The translations under genes were made by a program, and so were the position numbers. A stretch of DNA of 64,000 bases from Antedon mediterranea (taxonomy: Eukaryota > Echinodermata > Crinoidea > Comatulida > Antedonidae), in assembly GCF_964355755.1 (NCBI RefSeq), contig NC_092672.1, positions 23,000,501-23,064,500 on the forward strand, in the 5' to 3' direction. Positions 36,413-48,912 of the stretch are shown here, one piece after another. The notes beneath the pieces are model-generated. The model did not search any database. It was not told the DNA's origin and was given only the letters and a program-made list of their open reading frames with translations. Each line of letters begins with the position of its first letter. The stretch's first letter is position 1.

Positions 36413-36658
36413 TTGCGTAAAGGACGCCTTGAAACTTTCATCCGTCGGGCTTGTAAAATGATTGGTCTGGAACTGCCTTCCTTTACCGATGTGCACCTAG
36501 AACACCTCCAGAAAGATTTCGAACGCATTGAGTCGGATGCCTCTCATCCTCTCAACAAAGTAATCATAGACCAACTTAATCCAAGTGGTAGATTGAGGCT
36601 CCTCAGTGTGAAAACAAATCGATTTGCTAAATCCTTTATTCCCTCCGGTATCATCTAG
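36413..36658 (+). pseudogene. C-terminal fragment of a non-LTR retrotransposon protein
   Basis: An 81-codon frame reads RLETFIRRACKMIGLELPS, then a linker, then SHPLNKVIIDQLNPSGRLRL and TNRFAKSFIPSGII before TAG. The order ETFIRRA - HPL - LNPSGR - K-T-N-R-x-x-x-S-F-x-P is the extreme C-terminus of reverse transcriptases of CR1/L2/RTE-type LINEs, where it usually reads LPSGRRYRS...R-F-x-x-S-F-F-P. The first methionine is internal to the family's sequence, so the start has no meaning. It sits inside the 35.0-37.6 kb composite insertion. Copies of a roughly 75-bp sequence flank it on both sides (about 36344-36417 and 36725-36803). Confidence 0.65.
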
Positions 36659-36834
36659 TACAACAGGAAGTAAATAAATATGGTAATAAGCACAAAGAAA
36701 AATAAACATGTGTAAAAGCGATAATTACCGATTACACAAAATAAGTATTTAAAAAAATAATAAAAATAAGATATACTGTGTATAATTATCATATTGCGTA
36801 TACAGTACTTTTCACCATAAAGTTTAAAAAAAAA

Positions 36835-36907
36835 GGTTTCGTCCGGGCTCGAACCAGGTACCTTCTGCGTGTTAAGCAAACGTGATAACCACTACGCCAA
36901 GAAGCCG
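36835..36907 (-). repeat. tRNA-Val(AAC)-like SINE head 3
   Basis: This minus-strand copy has GGCGTAGTGGTTATCACGTT, TGCTTAACACGCAGA and GGTTCGAGCCCGGACGAAAC. Both promoter boxes are close to tRNA consensus. The acceptor stem is mismatched. The shared body beyond it (AAACTTTATGGTGAAAAGTA...) is also found next to heads 1 and 2. Confidence 0.65.
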
Positions 36908-39084
36908 CATATAACCATATAACTACATAACGCTGTGGTGTGTGTCACACATTTTGGCTTCTTAATTAAACAAATTAATTAACAAAAAATTAAAAATCCG
37001 GCTCTATAGCTTTGAGGACATGTCCCTGTAGTATATTCATGCCAAATCCCAGCTCAATACTACAACTAATAATGGAGGAGTAGTACTTTAAAAATCGCAC
37101 TTTTTACTCAATAGTGTCCAGATGGAGGAGGAGAAAATGAGTAAGTCCTAGACTCGGGTACCCCGAGTAAAAATCGCACTTTTTACTCAATAGTGTCCAG
37201 ATGGAGGAAGAGGAGAAAATGAGTAAGTCCTAGACTCGGGGACCCCGAGTAAAAAGCACGAATGTGCGATACTCGCGGTACAGCAAATGAAGCTGTAATG
37301 ACGTCATAAGACGGGATGTGACGTCACATACACATCAATAACCTACCAAATACGGCTATATGGTACCATCTTCGAGACGTCATATGGCTGCATCCGGTTT
37401 GAAATTTTAAAATCCGGCTCTATAGATTTTAGGACATGTCCCTGTAGTATATTCATGCCAAATCCCAGCTCAATACTACAACTAATAAGGGAGGAGTAGT
37501 ACTTTAAAAATCGCACTTTTTACTCAATAGTGTCCAGATGGAAGAAGAGGAGAAAATGAGTAAGTCCTAGACTCGGGTACCCCGAGTAAAAGTTTTCTTC
37601 ATCTTTCTGAGATAAAACATTGTTTGAATGCCTTTCTGATGAATTTGACAGTAAAACAAAGGTAATTTCATTGCAAACCCTTGTTTATATCACCATGGTT
37701 AAAGACAGTTTTAAAGAAGACTCAATAGGCCAAATTTGTTTTTGTTACGTTTCATGTGCAGGATTTGAATTTTTTATTTTTCATTTGAGAAATGTACAAA
37801 ATATGTGAAAGATGGTCTTACAGTTCAGTTGTGTTTACATACCTTAGAGTGCGTAATAAATCCTTCATTACCATTAAAATATACAATGTAGCTAATAGAT
37901 TAAAAAGTCATCCATCTCCAAAATTTGATTATGAAGGAAATGTGAAACTAATTAACAATTTGTTTTTATTTATTTTATCTTTCATATGTTATTATTCTAT
38001 GATTTATATTATACTACAGCTTGTGTATCTCTCAGTGTTCTGTCTTTTTTTATTTAATTTAAAAATGCCCTTTTGCATCAATGTCAAATGATCAAAGCTA
38101 AACATAATTGTCAAAAATAATAATTATAATTATAGTTAAACTTTCCACCAACGAACTGTAATTATTTACAAACTTTCTTATTTACAAATGCCGGTAAAAT
38201 CATAACTAAGTTTGTTTACACTTGATATACTTACTTTCTACAATGTAAATTATAATATTTTAGGCACTATTACTATTATTAGTTATTTCAAAATTACATG
38301 GAATAATAAAGTTATTGATTAATCAATGATACTCCTCACATTTATTTAAATGTTATTAATCGTGTACTGTAATTTAATAATATTGATAATTGTGGCAAAT
38401 TGTTAAGTTAAATTGAGATTTGCTATTCTCTTAAAAACAAAAAACCAATATATTAATCTTAGGCTAAATCATTCATAATTGATTTTGATTTGTATTTTTA
38501 AGTGTATATGGTCATTATTACAGTTATGATCATACTTCATTCGAAAATAATTTCCATTAAACAATTTTATAAGAGAAGGAGCACAATACATGCAATAGCT
38601 TACCAGTATTTTCAGGTAATTCATTGCAATTATATCCTGCATTAATATCATTGCAAAGAAGACAAAACATTGTTATAAAAGGAGGCACGGAAAGACCAAA
38701 CAGGTGCTAAACACCTATGCTAGTTGGTCAATCCAGAACAGAGAAAAATAAATAAATTACGTTCTACAATAAAAGCATCGACAAGAAAGCGACCAACTAC
38801 ACACATGTTCAATATACACACTGCTATAAACAATGGTCAATCCAATTAATTGTGGTCCCAATATGTCCCTCATAAAGAATGGAAAAATAATAATAATAAT
38901 AATGGATAAATAAATCACATATAACTTAAAAATCATAGCACATGGGCGGTACTCACCAATTTTCATATTTGTTGCTCATGCCAAAATGTAAAACCACTAA
39001 TGCTAGAGAATTTATTTGTTACAGACTTATGGCAAAATCAGCATTGTATTAAACTATCACATGGAGGTTTTCAAATAATACTAT

Positions 39085-39730
39085 GGCCCTGTTTCTGCTG
39101 CCAAGAATATACACACTGTATATTATTTTATATGGTATTTTTTGTGGCAGCAGAAATGGGTCTCATAAAAAATATACTGTATAAACATGGAGCTATAAAA
39201 TTAGTTTTTATAGCTCCATGGTATAAATATACCGCATATTTATCTTGATCATTATCGATATCGTTATCTCTGATATTTTATCATATATTTCTTACACCTT
39301 TCTGCTGCCTTATGAATATACCATCTATATTGTTCACCCATAACACAAGGTTTGTTGAACATACCCTACTTAGAACAATTACTAAAATGTCACAGTGGAC
39401 TGAAAATGTTAAGATATTTGCTCTATTTAAATGTGATAGAACCGAGGTTTCAGGGTAATAACAGGAGATGTGGAGTTTGGTTATCGTCAAAACAAGTGAA
39501 CAGTAAGCAGTACAAAACAGCAAACTGACCATGGACAATGACTGCAAGTTGGGTAGACACAGGTTTTTCCGGTCCCATAGGGGATTTTGAGGGATCGAAC
39601 CATAACTATCTATTCCTCAATCCATACAATCCCACAAAGTAGTTTTCAAAAGAAACGGGTCACCAAATTATAATTCTAATATATTATTACGGTATGTTTA
39701 TGCCGTACATATTGTAGCAGAAACAGGGCC
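39085..39730. mobile_element. TIR element B of the GGNCCTGTTTCTGCTG family
   Basis: The left end GGCCCTGTTTCTGCTGCC and right end GTAGCAGAAACAGGGCC are inverted with one mismatch in 17. TAT flanks both sides, fitting the 3-bp duplication of PIF/Harbinger-type elements. An inner inverted copy, TGGCAGCAGAAATGGGTC, lies at 39145. Next to it is a palindrome CATGGAGCTATAAAA...TAGCTCCATG (about 39184-39222). No transposase is encoded. Confidence 0.65.
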
Positions 39731-42455
39731 TATCTTACATTAATGGCTCATTGGGATGACTAAAGGTTGGTATTAATAGTAATACCTAAGGGTAGACTCA
39801 CAGCGTCAGGTTTGTTATCCAACACAAGGTAATCCGTGTCGTTAAAAGTCAAGGTGTTCAGACACAATGATCGACATTCCAATGCCCACATTTAAAACAC
39901 TCTGATTAGGTCAAAGCAGATAGAACTATGCATACATTGATGACAAACACATGATGGTTTACATTGTAAAGTTGTTCTTTGTTATTTATATTCATATAAT
40001 GTTACTTTCAAAATATATTGATTTATACTATTACTACTTACTACTTACCATATTGCTGTACAGGTATGCTGTTGGCCTGCTAATTGTGGTCGTGTCTTTT
40101 CATTTGTTAAAGTTAAAATCACTGGATTATCCTTATTAAATCTACCCTCTCCTGCTAGGGTTATTAACGCCACTGGCGAGGTTTAACAGCTTCCTAACGC
40201 TAATCTGCAGCTTAGTTCACATACAAAAATATGTACATACCCTAAGACACTGAACAGTACTATGTTTAAAAATAAAAGTGATTAATCAAAGACTCCAGCT
40301 GATAACTCCTCCACATAAAACTCCTAGAAAGTAGGAAGCCTTTTGTCCTCTTCCCTGACTGACTGAGCAGATATACCTATGATCTCTCTATTAATAATTT
40401 ATATTGTAAACCTTATTATGTAAACAGAAATATCAATGAAAATTCTTCACTAAAAAGTTGTTTAAAGATATGCTACATTATTAGCAATTTACACCTAAAT
40501 CCAGCCCTCAGTCTTAACCCTTTTCCAACATGCAATTCGTTTTTTAAGGATATTCACTACATTATTAGCAAATTACCCCCTAAATCCACCCTTTTCCAAC
40601 ATGGCTGTTGAAAAAGTGTGTCATCCAATGGAATAGTTTTATTGCCAGTATTGTATGTCTGTGGATTTTCCATCTGAATTGACATAGCAGCAATCAATCA
40701 TTTAATTAAGAAACCTTTGATATCAACAAACGTATAAGCCAGTTTCGAAGTTACCTACTTCTATTCTAGTTGTAATTAAATTGTTTCTACTGAATAATAA
40801 TTTAAACGAAACACAATCGCCTATAAAATTAGAAGTTAAAAAAAACTGGAGGTGCCACTTATTATGAATTTCATGTGTGAGAGCATTTCCGGCCATCTAG
40901 AGGTGTCATTTAACAAAATTTGATTTAAATCCCGCTCCCTTTTTTCAGATCCTGGCTAAGGCCCTGGACATTTGGGCAATCCCCTTAAGATAGTCCTGCT
41001 ACCGCCTCCGTAAATAATTCTAAGCAAGTGAAACAAAATACTGATTATTGATTATTTGAAAGTGGATAATTTAAAAACATAAAATATGTTGGTATCACAT
41101 GGATGACACACACACAGAGTGATATATCACTTTGTTAGTTTTTCTGCCTAGTGCTGCTATCTGTATCGTGGTATTCAAGCTTTAAAGTTTAAAAAAATTT
41201 AGATAAAATGAGTTGAATATTTATTATTGAAATGAGTAATTATTATTCAATTACATAATAAAAAATTAGTTTTGATAGCTGAATACAATTAGCCTGGTGT
41301 TTATGAACATCTATAATACTACATTAATACATAACTTGCTTGCTCATCTTGATTGTGCTAAATACTTATGCTAGGGTTTTATTTCTAGATTTTTCGTTCT
41401 CTTTTAATACTATACAATAAAATATTTTAATGAAATCAGTAAAACAGCTTATAGAATAATAGGAACTAAAGAGAACACTAAAGATATTGTTAAAAGTGCC
41501 ATAAGTAAAAAGTAATTATGTCGGATGAGTATCACCCTTCCTCATCATTACCTTGTCTTTAGTAAGTCAGGGTGTTAGTGTTTACCCAAGATGGAAAACC
41601 AATAAGATGAGAAACTCGTTTCTCACTACTGCAATGATTCAATTCAATGAAACTTGGATACATTCATCATTTTATGCTATACCCTTACACACACCAATCT
41701 TGCTTGTATTTTGTATTTTAAACGATTTATTTCATCTGTATTTTATCAAATTTTAACCTTTTTTAATTCATTTTTATGTGAATTTTTAAATTTGAACCAA
41801 CAAAAATAATGTACATATTTTTCTGTGTTTGACCATGAATAAATGAATAATAGGCCGGTAATTTGTTTTTGTTTTATACCTAATTATGACCGACTGTAAT
41901 AATATCACAGAATTCAAATTGTTCTAGCCTAATTATATCGTTTTCAAAGTATTAAATACCAAAATACTAAAGAAATATAAAATAGACTGCTTTATTTTTT
42001 TATACATAAGAAATATTATAATAATAACCACTATGAGTCTAACTAAATACCTGATCTTATACAAATTTTAAAGATGCCAATAAATATAAGTTATTAAAAG
42101 ATAGTAATAAAATTAGTGCTGTCATTTGAAATGAAAATTGACTGTTATATAGTTTACAGGGGTGAACAACATTTGGTTCTCAACTTTACTATACCAATTT
42201 TCAACACAAGTGCAACTGATTATCAGTGATTTAGACACTCAATATAAAATCTGGTAGTGATGATGATACACCTTTAAAGCTGTTTTACAAGTTATCAAGT
42301 TTCCTTTTGCATTAGTGTTTAGTGGTTACAATAATATATAAACCACAAAATGATTGTCCCACTCTTTCTGTGTACCAATCCAATTGTACCCAGTGTTCCA
42401 AATTAATCGATCAAAAATATTTGTGGTTAATTAAATTCCACAAATATAAAATTTA
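39731..42455. other. Gene-free intronic stretch
   Basis: It contains a worn hAT-end relative at about 40870-40960 and otherwise unrecognised AT-rich DNA. The ORF at 41553-41756 has no coding character. Confidence 0.5.
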
Positions 42456-44085
42456 TGGAGGGCGACATTCAAGTTTATCTAAATTTTTTGCACAATAAAA
42501 AGAAGTTTGCTATTCATTTTGTATAACAAACACATGGAATATTTTAAAACACATTTTTTTTCTATTGTTCACTAATCGTTGTATACTTTATTGTTTTATA
42601 GCATTGCTATGTTTTAATATTGTTGGTGTTCCACTTAGTGCTTTTTGACAATTAGGCTTAAATATAGTTGTTACTGTGTGCAAAACAATATCAGTTTTTT
42701 GTGGCAACAGTGTACAGTTATATGCTCTAATTTAAAATATAATCTTTAATGTGTATTATTATCAATACATAATGCTATACATTTTGTTTTTTCACGCTAT
42801 GGTCATAAATTTCCATTTGAAACACTTAAAAACATTGAAAACAATAGTGCCTTGACCATTTTATTAAATTAATATACATTTTTTTAAACAGTATTTTAAT
42901 CAATAGTTGAAGGTGTATTGTCCTCAAAATCATGAAAAATGAAGATTAATTACCGTAAATCAGATTTTAAATATGTTATTTTGTAGGGTTTTAATAAAGG
43001 TAATCACTTCCGTAGAAAAAAAATGAAAAATAAAAATGTTTTCACTTATAAAATGACAAATAAATGGTTAAATATAACCAAAAACCAAAAACTGACAGTC
43101 ACATTGAACATTTTTTCATTAAAATATTTAATTTGAATTTTTTTCAGGTAAATACATTTTTTAGGATCAAATTGTTGGTCAAAATGGATAACTATTATGT
43201 TACATTCAAATGGCACATTCAACAAAAATGTTATCTAATTTAGATACTGCGGGGCCCCAGCCTTCTTTCTCCTCTCACCACCCCAGCCACAATCAACAAA
43301 CCTTAACTCTTCCCCTAGACAGTTCAAATATAGTAACTTTTCCTAGTACAATTCCAAGCATATAGGCTACTTCATCATGGAGGGCGACATTTAAGTTTAT
43401 CTAAATTGTGTGCACAATAAAAAGAAGTTTGCTATTCATTTTGTATAACAAACACATGGAATATTTTAAAACACATTTTGTTTTTATTGTTCACTAATCG
43501 TTGTATACTTTATTGTTTTATAGCATTGCTATGTTTTAATATTGTTGGTGTTCCACTTAGTGCTTTTTGACAATTAGGCTTAAATATAGTTGTTACTGTG
43601 TGCAAAACAATATCAGTTTTTTGTGGCAACAGTGTACAGTTATATGCTCTAATTTAAAATATAATCTTTAATGTGTATTATTATCAATACATAATGCTAT
43701 ACATTATGTTTTTCACGCTATGGTCATAAATTTCCATTTGAAATACTTTATAAAAATCTACAAAAACAATAGTGCCTTGACCATTATTAAATTAATGTTA
43801 TTTTTTTAAACAGTATTTAATCAAAAGGTGTATTGTCTCGAAAAATGAAGATTAATTAAATCAGATTTTGAATATGTTATTTTGTAGGGTTTTAATAAAG
43901 TTACTATAATCACTTCCGTAGAAAAAAAAAATGTTTTCACTTATAAAATGAAAAATAAATGGTTAAATTCAACCAAAAACCCATTAGCTGGCAGCCAATT
44001 TGAACATTTTTTCATTGAAATATTTAATTAAAAATTTTTTCAGGTAAATACATTTTTTTTTGGATCAAATTTTTGGTAAAAATGG
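42456..44085. repeat. Direct duplication of about 0.7 kb, offset 922 bp
   Basis: GGAGGGCGACATTCAAGTTT at 42457 recurs at 43379. The two copies stay alignable to GGTAAATACATTTTTT (43147 and 44042). A unique spacer of about 190 bp (43186-43377) separates them. No coding potential is seen. Confidence 0.85.
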
Positions 44086-47000
44086 CAACAAAAATGTTGT
44101 TAAGAATAATTTTTTTTTTTCAGGGGGACATTGCATTTTTAACAAAAAAACACTTAAAATTTCACAAACCTTCAATTGTTCTTACATATGATTTTGTATT
44201 TTAAAAGTGCAATTTTCACAAATTTGTTTTTTAGACAAGTCACTTAATAAATGCCCTCATGATCCCTGTGTATTATAATGATCAAAGATGCTAGTTGTAC
44301 TGAATATTTTAGTAATGACATGTTTTATTCATCATTTTTAGTAATGCATTTTGCCATCTCTCTTTTATTGTCAACACACTCCCAACTCCGTCCACCACCT
44401 CCTCATCATTAAATAGTAACGAGCAATGATATTAAAGGATGTAATATAAACCCATATTAGACCCATTTTTAGTTTGTGATTATTTTTTCAATAATACAAT
44501 ACAAGGGCCTATACATTTTATATTACACAGTGCCCTCATACTCACTTATGGCTGGAAATTAAAAGTATGATAGTATATGTGACCTGATTTTAGTCTAGGT
44601 GACAAAGCTATTGAGTCTTCATTATGTTAACCTTTAAATATTTGAATTAATACTAAAGATTTCTTAAAACAATAATTACATTGCAAATGAAAAAGATGCT
44701 GATACCCAGATTATTTTTCTAAATTTCAGGCCTTCTATCGGATGGTTTAATAGCACCCTCTATAATTGTTTGGCGACTTTTTCAATTTCATTTTCTAACT
44801 TGATACAACTAATTTCAACATTTGCTCTTCTAGTTCCTTTTTAATTTTATCTGAATTGTTCACATTCCTCAAATGCATCATGTTCAAAGGAGAAAGTTTG
44901 TTTATAATTATACATTTTTCCCATTGCATGCATCTATACATACAGGGTATCAAAATGACCCGATTGTACTAGGAAATTCTACAGTTAATCTAGTAATCAT
45001 TGGGTGGATTACTGTAATTTGGTTATTAAAATCACTTTGGTTTTGAAGTTTCTTGTTGGTATAACAACTACAACTAATGCAGCTCCTCCATTGTATCTGT
45101 CTCAGAATATCCTTGTATAATCAATCTTCTTCAAACTTTTTTTTATCATTACATCAGTAATGCTAATTTTAATACAATTTTAATATTATTGAATGCTTTT
45201 CATGTTGGCAACAAAGGAAAGCTTAAAAATCGTCTACGGTAAATATTTGGCGCATGCTCATTAAACACCAAAGATCTAATCAAGTTTTTCTTTTGGATGA
45301 TCACTCTTTCTTTTTGCTTGCTCATTAGCTATTTCTGTTAGCAATTGTGCACTATTATATCATTATATTTCCATACCTTCATTCCTATCAATCAATCCTT
45401 CTGGTTGCTATGTTTCATTAGTTGAAATGAAGAAAGACCACAAAGACAGAGACATTCAAAATGCACATGCTCAAAATTTAGGCAGTAACACCTATTAAGA
45501 AATAATCTTTTGGTTCACATACATTTACTTACTGTCAATCGATAGTATTATCAGCATTCATGATACTGTGGCTATTAGTCCAGTCAAAAATCACCCTCAC
45601 CATGGTATAAGAATGTACCTTAATAACATTTCATCCGTAGGTCCTACTGTATGTATATTGGTAATAACATTTCTTGATGTTGCGTCTTGCAAAACTTGTG
45701 ATTTTAAGAGAAAATTATAGTTTTATACCCAATTTATAACCGCCTCATGTCGTATTATTGTGTACAGCGAATGCGACGAAGCGTGACTGAAATTTCGATT
45801 AACAAAGCTATTTGAAAAAAAATAATAGTTTATACAATAATTTAAGTATAGTTTACAATAAATTAAGTAATAAAATACATAACATATAAAGAAAACCCAA
45901 GTATAAACTAAAATATTTACAGATATGTGTTTAAAAATGTACAAATAAAAATGGCCTTCCATAAAATAAAGTGCGCCCTCACTCGTCCTTCTTTTATTGG
46001 ACTTGTATGGATTTTGTTAGTTATTGCCAATTCTCCTTTTTTTTTAAGACGTGACTTAATATATACAAATAAAGTTTGTTGGTGGAGACTAGTCCTACAA
46101 TGATAATTATTATTGGACATTTTATACACAAAAGCATCTCATAAATGATCGGTTCACCTCCACGGCCTGAAAGTTCTCACTTGGGACGAGAAAGTAAAGC
46201 CCAGAACAAAAGTTGTATATGCATTTATTTTAAATATTGTTAGAACACAGTAGTTTAATATGTTGACTTATTCAAATGCTTATAAATGACGTTTTAAACT
46301 TAAAAGATGTATTGTCCCCAAAAGTGAAGATGGAAATTAATTAATTAAATTAAATGTAAAATAATAACACAGTTATCCGTCAGACATCTTCGAACTTATA
46401 TAAAGAATCTTCGGGGCAGGATTACATTTTCTAAAACACGAAATTGTTCATACGATACGGATGCCAAAAATAGACAATTCAAAGAAACTCAAATAAAACT
46501 AACAATCACAAGGATTACTTTGTTGCGGATAACCAATGAGAAAATATTTCAGACGACTTTATTCATTTCATCTTTATTATCGTATACGCGAAATGTCATT
46601 TAAATGATTCTTACTCAAATTAACATTGACTATAATCGCGAATATGCAATGCATTGTGAAATGTGATATCCACGCAAGTAATGCTGTGAAAAAAAAAAGA
46701 ATGTCCAAAATAAAACCAGATAATTAGGAAATCATTACGTGTTTAGCAGATATACAATATGCACTTAATTCATCATGATGGTATACTGGAGGTTGTGTTT
46801 AAATATATACAATCTTTTTTTTCCATGATAAAAAATAGAAATATATTTGTGAAAATATAATATTCTGCCTCTTGCGTAAAAAAAAAGAGGCAATAACTAA
46901 CAAAATCCATATAGCAGGGTAACTTTCCTTTAACATAATATTAGGAACCACTGAAAAAAAGTATATAAAACATATACTGTATCAAACTTGGCTCAATAAC

Positions 47001-47104
47001 CACTGGACTATTAGTAAACCGACAAAAGACCATTTGACTGACAATTATGGCGTTAGCATCCACAACAATACATGGAGGTGATTATCAACTTTACTTTTAT
47101 GAAA
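44086..47104. other. Gene-free intronic stretch
   Basis: AT-rich sequence without recognised repeats or exons. ORFs at 45723-46129 are AT-rich noise. Confidence 0.5.
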
Positions 47105-47356
47105 TTATTTATCTGGAAACAAACACTTATAATGGTACAGAGATCTGTTGGAAGTGAAAAACTGGCGTAAAAGCACCGGCGGCAACAAGATGTCTGTGTT
47201 CAACGACACGGCGGACACGTTAGCAGATGGGCCATCCTCATAAGAAGGATTTAATATCCAAACAAAATTGAAGGGGTCGTCGTATAAAGCGGCGAAAGAC
47301 CGAGTAAATAAATCTGGAGCCGGTGCAAGTACGGGATTTGAACATTTTTCTGCCAT
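47105..47356 (-). CDS. Candidate 83-codon ORF with CpG-rich coding bias, product unknown
   Basis: A minus-strand ORF starts ATGGCAGAAAAATG and runs 83 codons to a TAA. The peptide starts MAEKCSNPVLAPAPDLFTR, contains SFAALYDDPFNFVWILNPS and EDGPSANVSAVSLNTDILLP, and ends YHYKCLFPDK. Base composition is distinctly richer in G+C and in CpG (GCGGCG, CGACGACC, GCCGCCGG) than the neighbouring AT-rich DNA. This suggests either genuine coding sequence or a CpG-rich promoter/first exon. No strong splice donor is present inside the frame. No hydrophobic membrane segment long enough to be certain is seen; two N-x-S sites occur. I do not recognise the family. It could be a single-exon gene, a first exon read past its donor, or an upstream ORF in a 5' leader. 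Confidence 0.35.
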   Translation of the reverse strand: MAEKCSNPVLAPAPDLFTRSFAALYDDPFNFVWILNPSYEDGPSANVSAVSLNTDILLPPVLLRQFFTSNRSLYHYKCLFPDK

Positions 47357-47876
47357 AAATGATATTTTAGGTCATAGACCAAATATAAACCCAAACCCCA
47401 AAACCATCGGCTGGTTGGTATGCCTGACAACCAATCGATAATGCCGAGCCCAAGTGTTCGGTCTAGGCCTGTAACTCCTAAACCAACCACTACTAGGCCT
47501 ACTTTTAATAACAACGAAGGTAGGTCTATCTAGATTAAAATGATATATCTATGCTGAAATGAAAGGTAGTGAAGATTATTTTTGATAGATTGGCTCTTCT
47601 TACCTAAAATTTAAAACCAGAAATTTGCCATTTCATTGTCAGCAACAATGCTGTCAACATCCAGAGCCAGGTATACATCAATTTGTTTTCCTTTGTAATG
47701 AATTTGATAATACAAACCGAAAATTACTTGACACTAATTCAAGTGCATCAATACTAATTTGTTTTTAAGATCTTTTATAATTGTTCTCTAATTGCATATT
47801 TTCAGTTAACATTCACACTGATTGTTAAAAGCATCATATTTGTTTCACTTCTTGAGCATTTTTTAGTGTTAAAAAG

Positions 47877-48640
47877 TATATTGTGTGTTTATATCTTATC
47901 TTAGCTGTCTGTTAGATGGTTTGTCAATATAATTTAGTACATTAGTCTTTCAGTACAATTTGCTTAGACAATTTGATTGGCTAATACCCGATTTGAATAA
48001 TGGCTTGGTAACCCAATCCCCTGTAATTGTAATTAATTTCAGAATCTGAACAATGGTATAATTATTCATCTGTTGAACAAATAACTAAACAAACTTCATA
48101 AGAAATATATACATCACTGAAAGAAAAATACAAGGCACAAAGGCAGTGAAAAAAAGGATGAACAGGTTTCAAACACTTCTATCCACTTTGGACCCCTTGT
48201 ACAAATAACAAAACATAAAAACACAAACATTTAGGATATAAAAATAGCTGAAATGGTTCTATTTTCAGTTTCATGTATAAAGCACACAGATGCAACATGC
48301 CAACATTTAAGACCTAGCCACAACAAGCATAATGGAGGTACACACCTAATTGGTGACAGTGGCTAAGGCTGCTTTTGTGCTTTCCTACATTGTCATTCAT
48401 GCTTATATTAACAAATAATGCCTATTTTTTCTCTCTCTCTTTTGAATATAGATTACTTTTTAAAGGATTTTTGTTATATGAACAAATTTCACACAGCAGT
48501 TTCATTTATTAAACTTTATCAATGAAAGAAAAATACAAGGCACAAGGCAGTGAAAAAAGTGATGAACAGGTGTCAAACACTTCTATCCACATTGGACCCC
48601 TTGTACAAATAACAAAACATAAAAACACAAACATTTAAGA
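47877..48640. repeat. Relative of the 47-bp satellite locus, essentially single-unit
   Basis: It carries one 47-bp unit variant (with TGTCTGTTAG) plus the partial, followed by the same flank as at 11.5 kb. The segment with ACAAGGCACAA and GATGAACAGGT is then repeated about 400 bp later (48116-48240 and 48513-48640). Confidence 0.8.
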
Positions 48641-48764
48641 TATTAAAATAGCTGAAATGATTCTATTTTAAGTTCATATATAAATCATGCAACATGCCAT
48701 CATTTACAAAATAAAATAATAATAGATCCATATTTTTGTATAATTATTGTAATATTGTTTTATT

Positions 48765-48912
48765 ATGTTGGGGACCCCTTTGGAAACAAGCCTCTGGGCT
48801 TATAGGGCCATCCCCTGCTTTCCATGCTTTTTATTTCATTTACATTATACTGTTTTATATATTTGTACTGTATTTGGAAAGCAATAAATATTACTTACTT
48901 ACTTACTTACAA
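48765..48912 (+). repeat. LINE-type 3' tail ending in (TTAC)n
   Basis: GGGGACCCCTTTGGAAACAA, GCCTCTGGGCTTATAGGGCC and a T-rich segment end in AATAAATATTACTTACTTAC. The layout is the common 3' UTR of invertebrate L1-like/CR1-like LINEs. A related fragment lies at 59210-59265. Confidence 0.6.

Larger units (their letters stand above)
35026..37590. mobile_element. 2.56-kb composite insertion of repeated about 340-bp elements, SINEs and a LINE fragment
   Basis: The other duplication copy runs straight through this site, so the whole block is inserted. The basic unit (35029-35371 and 37255-37590) starts AGCACGAATGTGCAATACTC and ends CTAGACTCGGGTACCCCGAG. ACTCGGGGTAC near the start is the inverse of GTACCCCGAGT at the end. 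Partial units lie at 35870-36090, 36096-36340, 36985-37171 and 37171-37252. Three tRNA-like heads and a LINE C-terminus sit between them. The units carry TGACGTCA octamers. Confidence 0.7.
31015..38510. repeat. Segmental duplication, left copy (interrupted)
   Basis: Blocks at 31015-31360, 33100-33235, 33990-34060, 34120-35025 and 37591-38510 align in order with 58365-58710, 59010-59160, 59340-59400, 60800-61690 and 61690-63437. The best-preserved stretch is around the ATCCTCTCTCACTTCTCATC sequence at 34.3 and 60.98 kb. Segments present in only one copy are later insertions or deletions. The ORF at 34259-34498 lies in this repeat and is not preserved as a frame in the other copy. Confidence 0.8.

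Noticed and set aside
35441-36907. Functional tRNA-Val genes
   Set aside because: Acceptor stems do not pair and the copies share a common non-tRNA body, so they are SINE heads.
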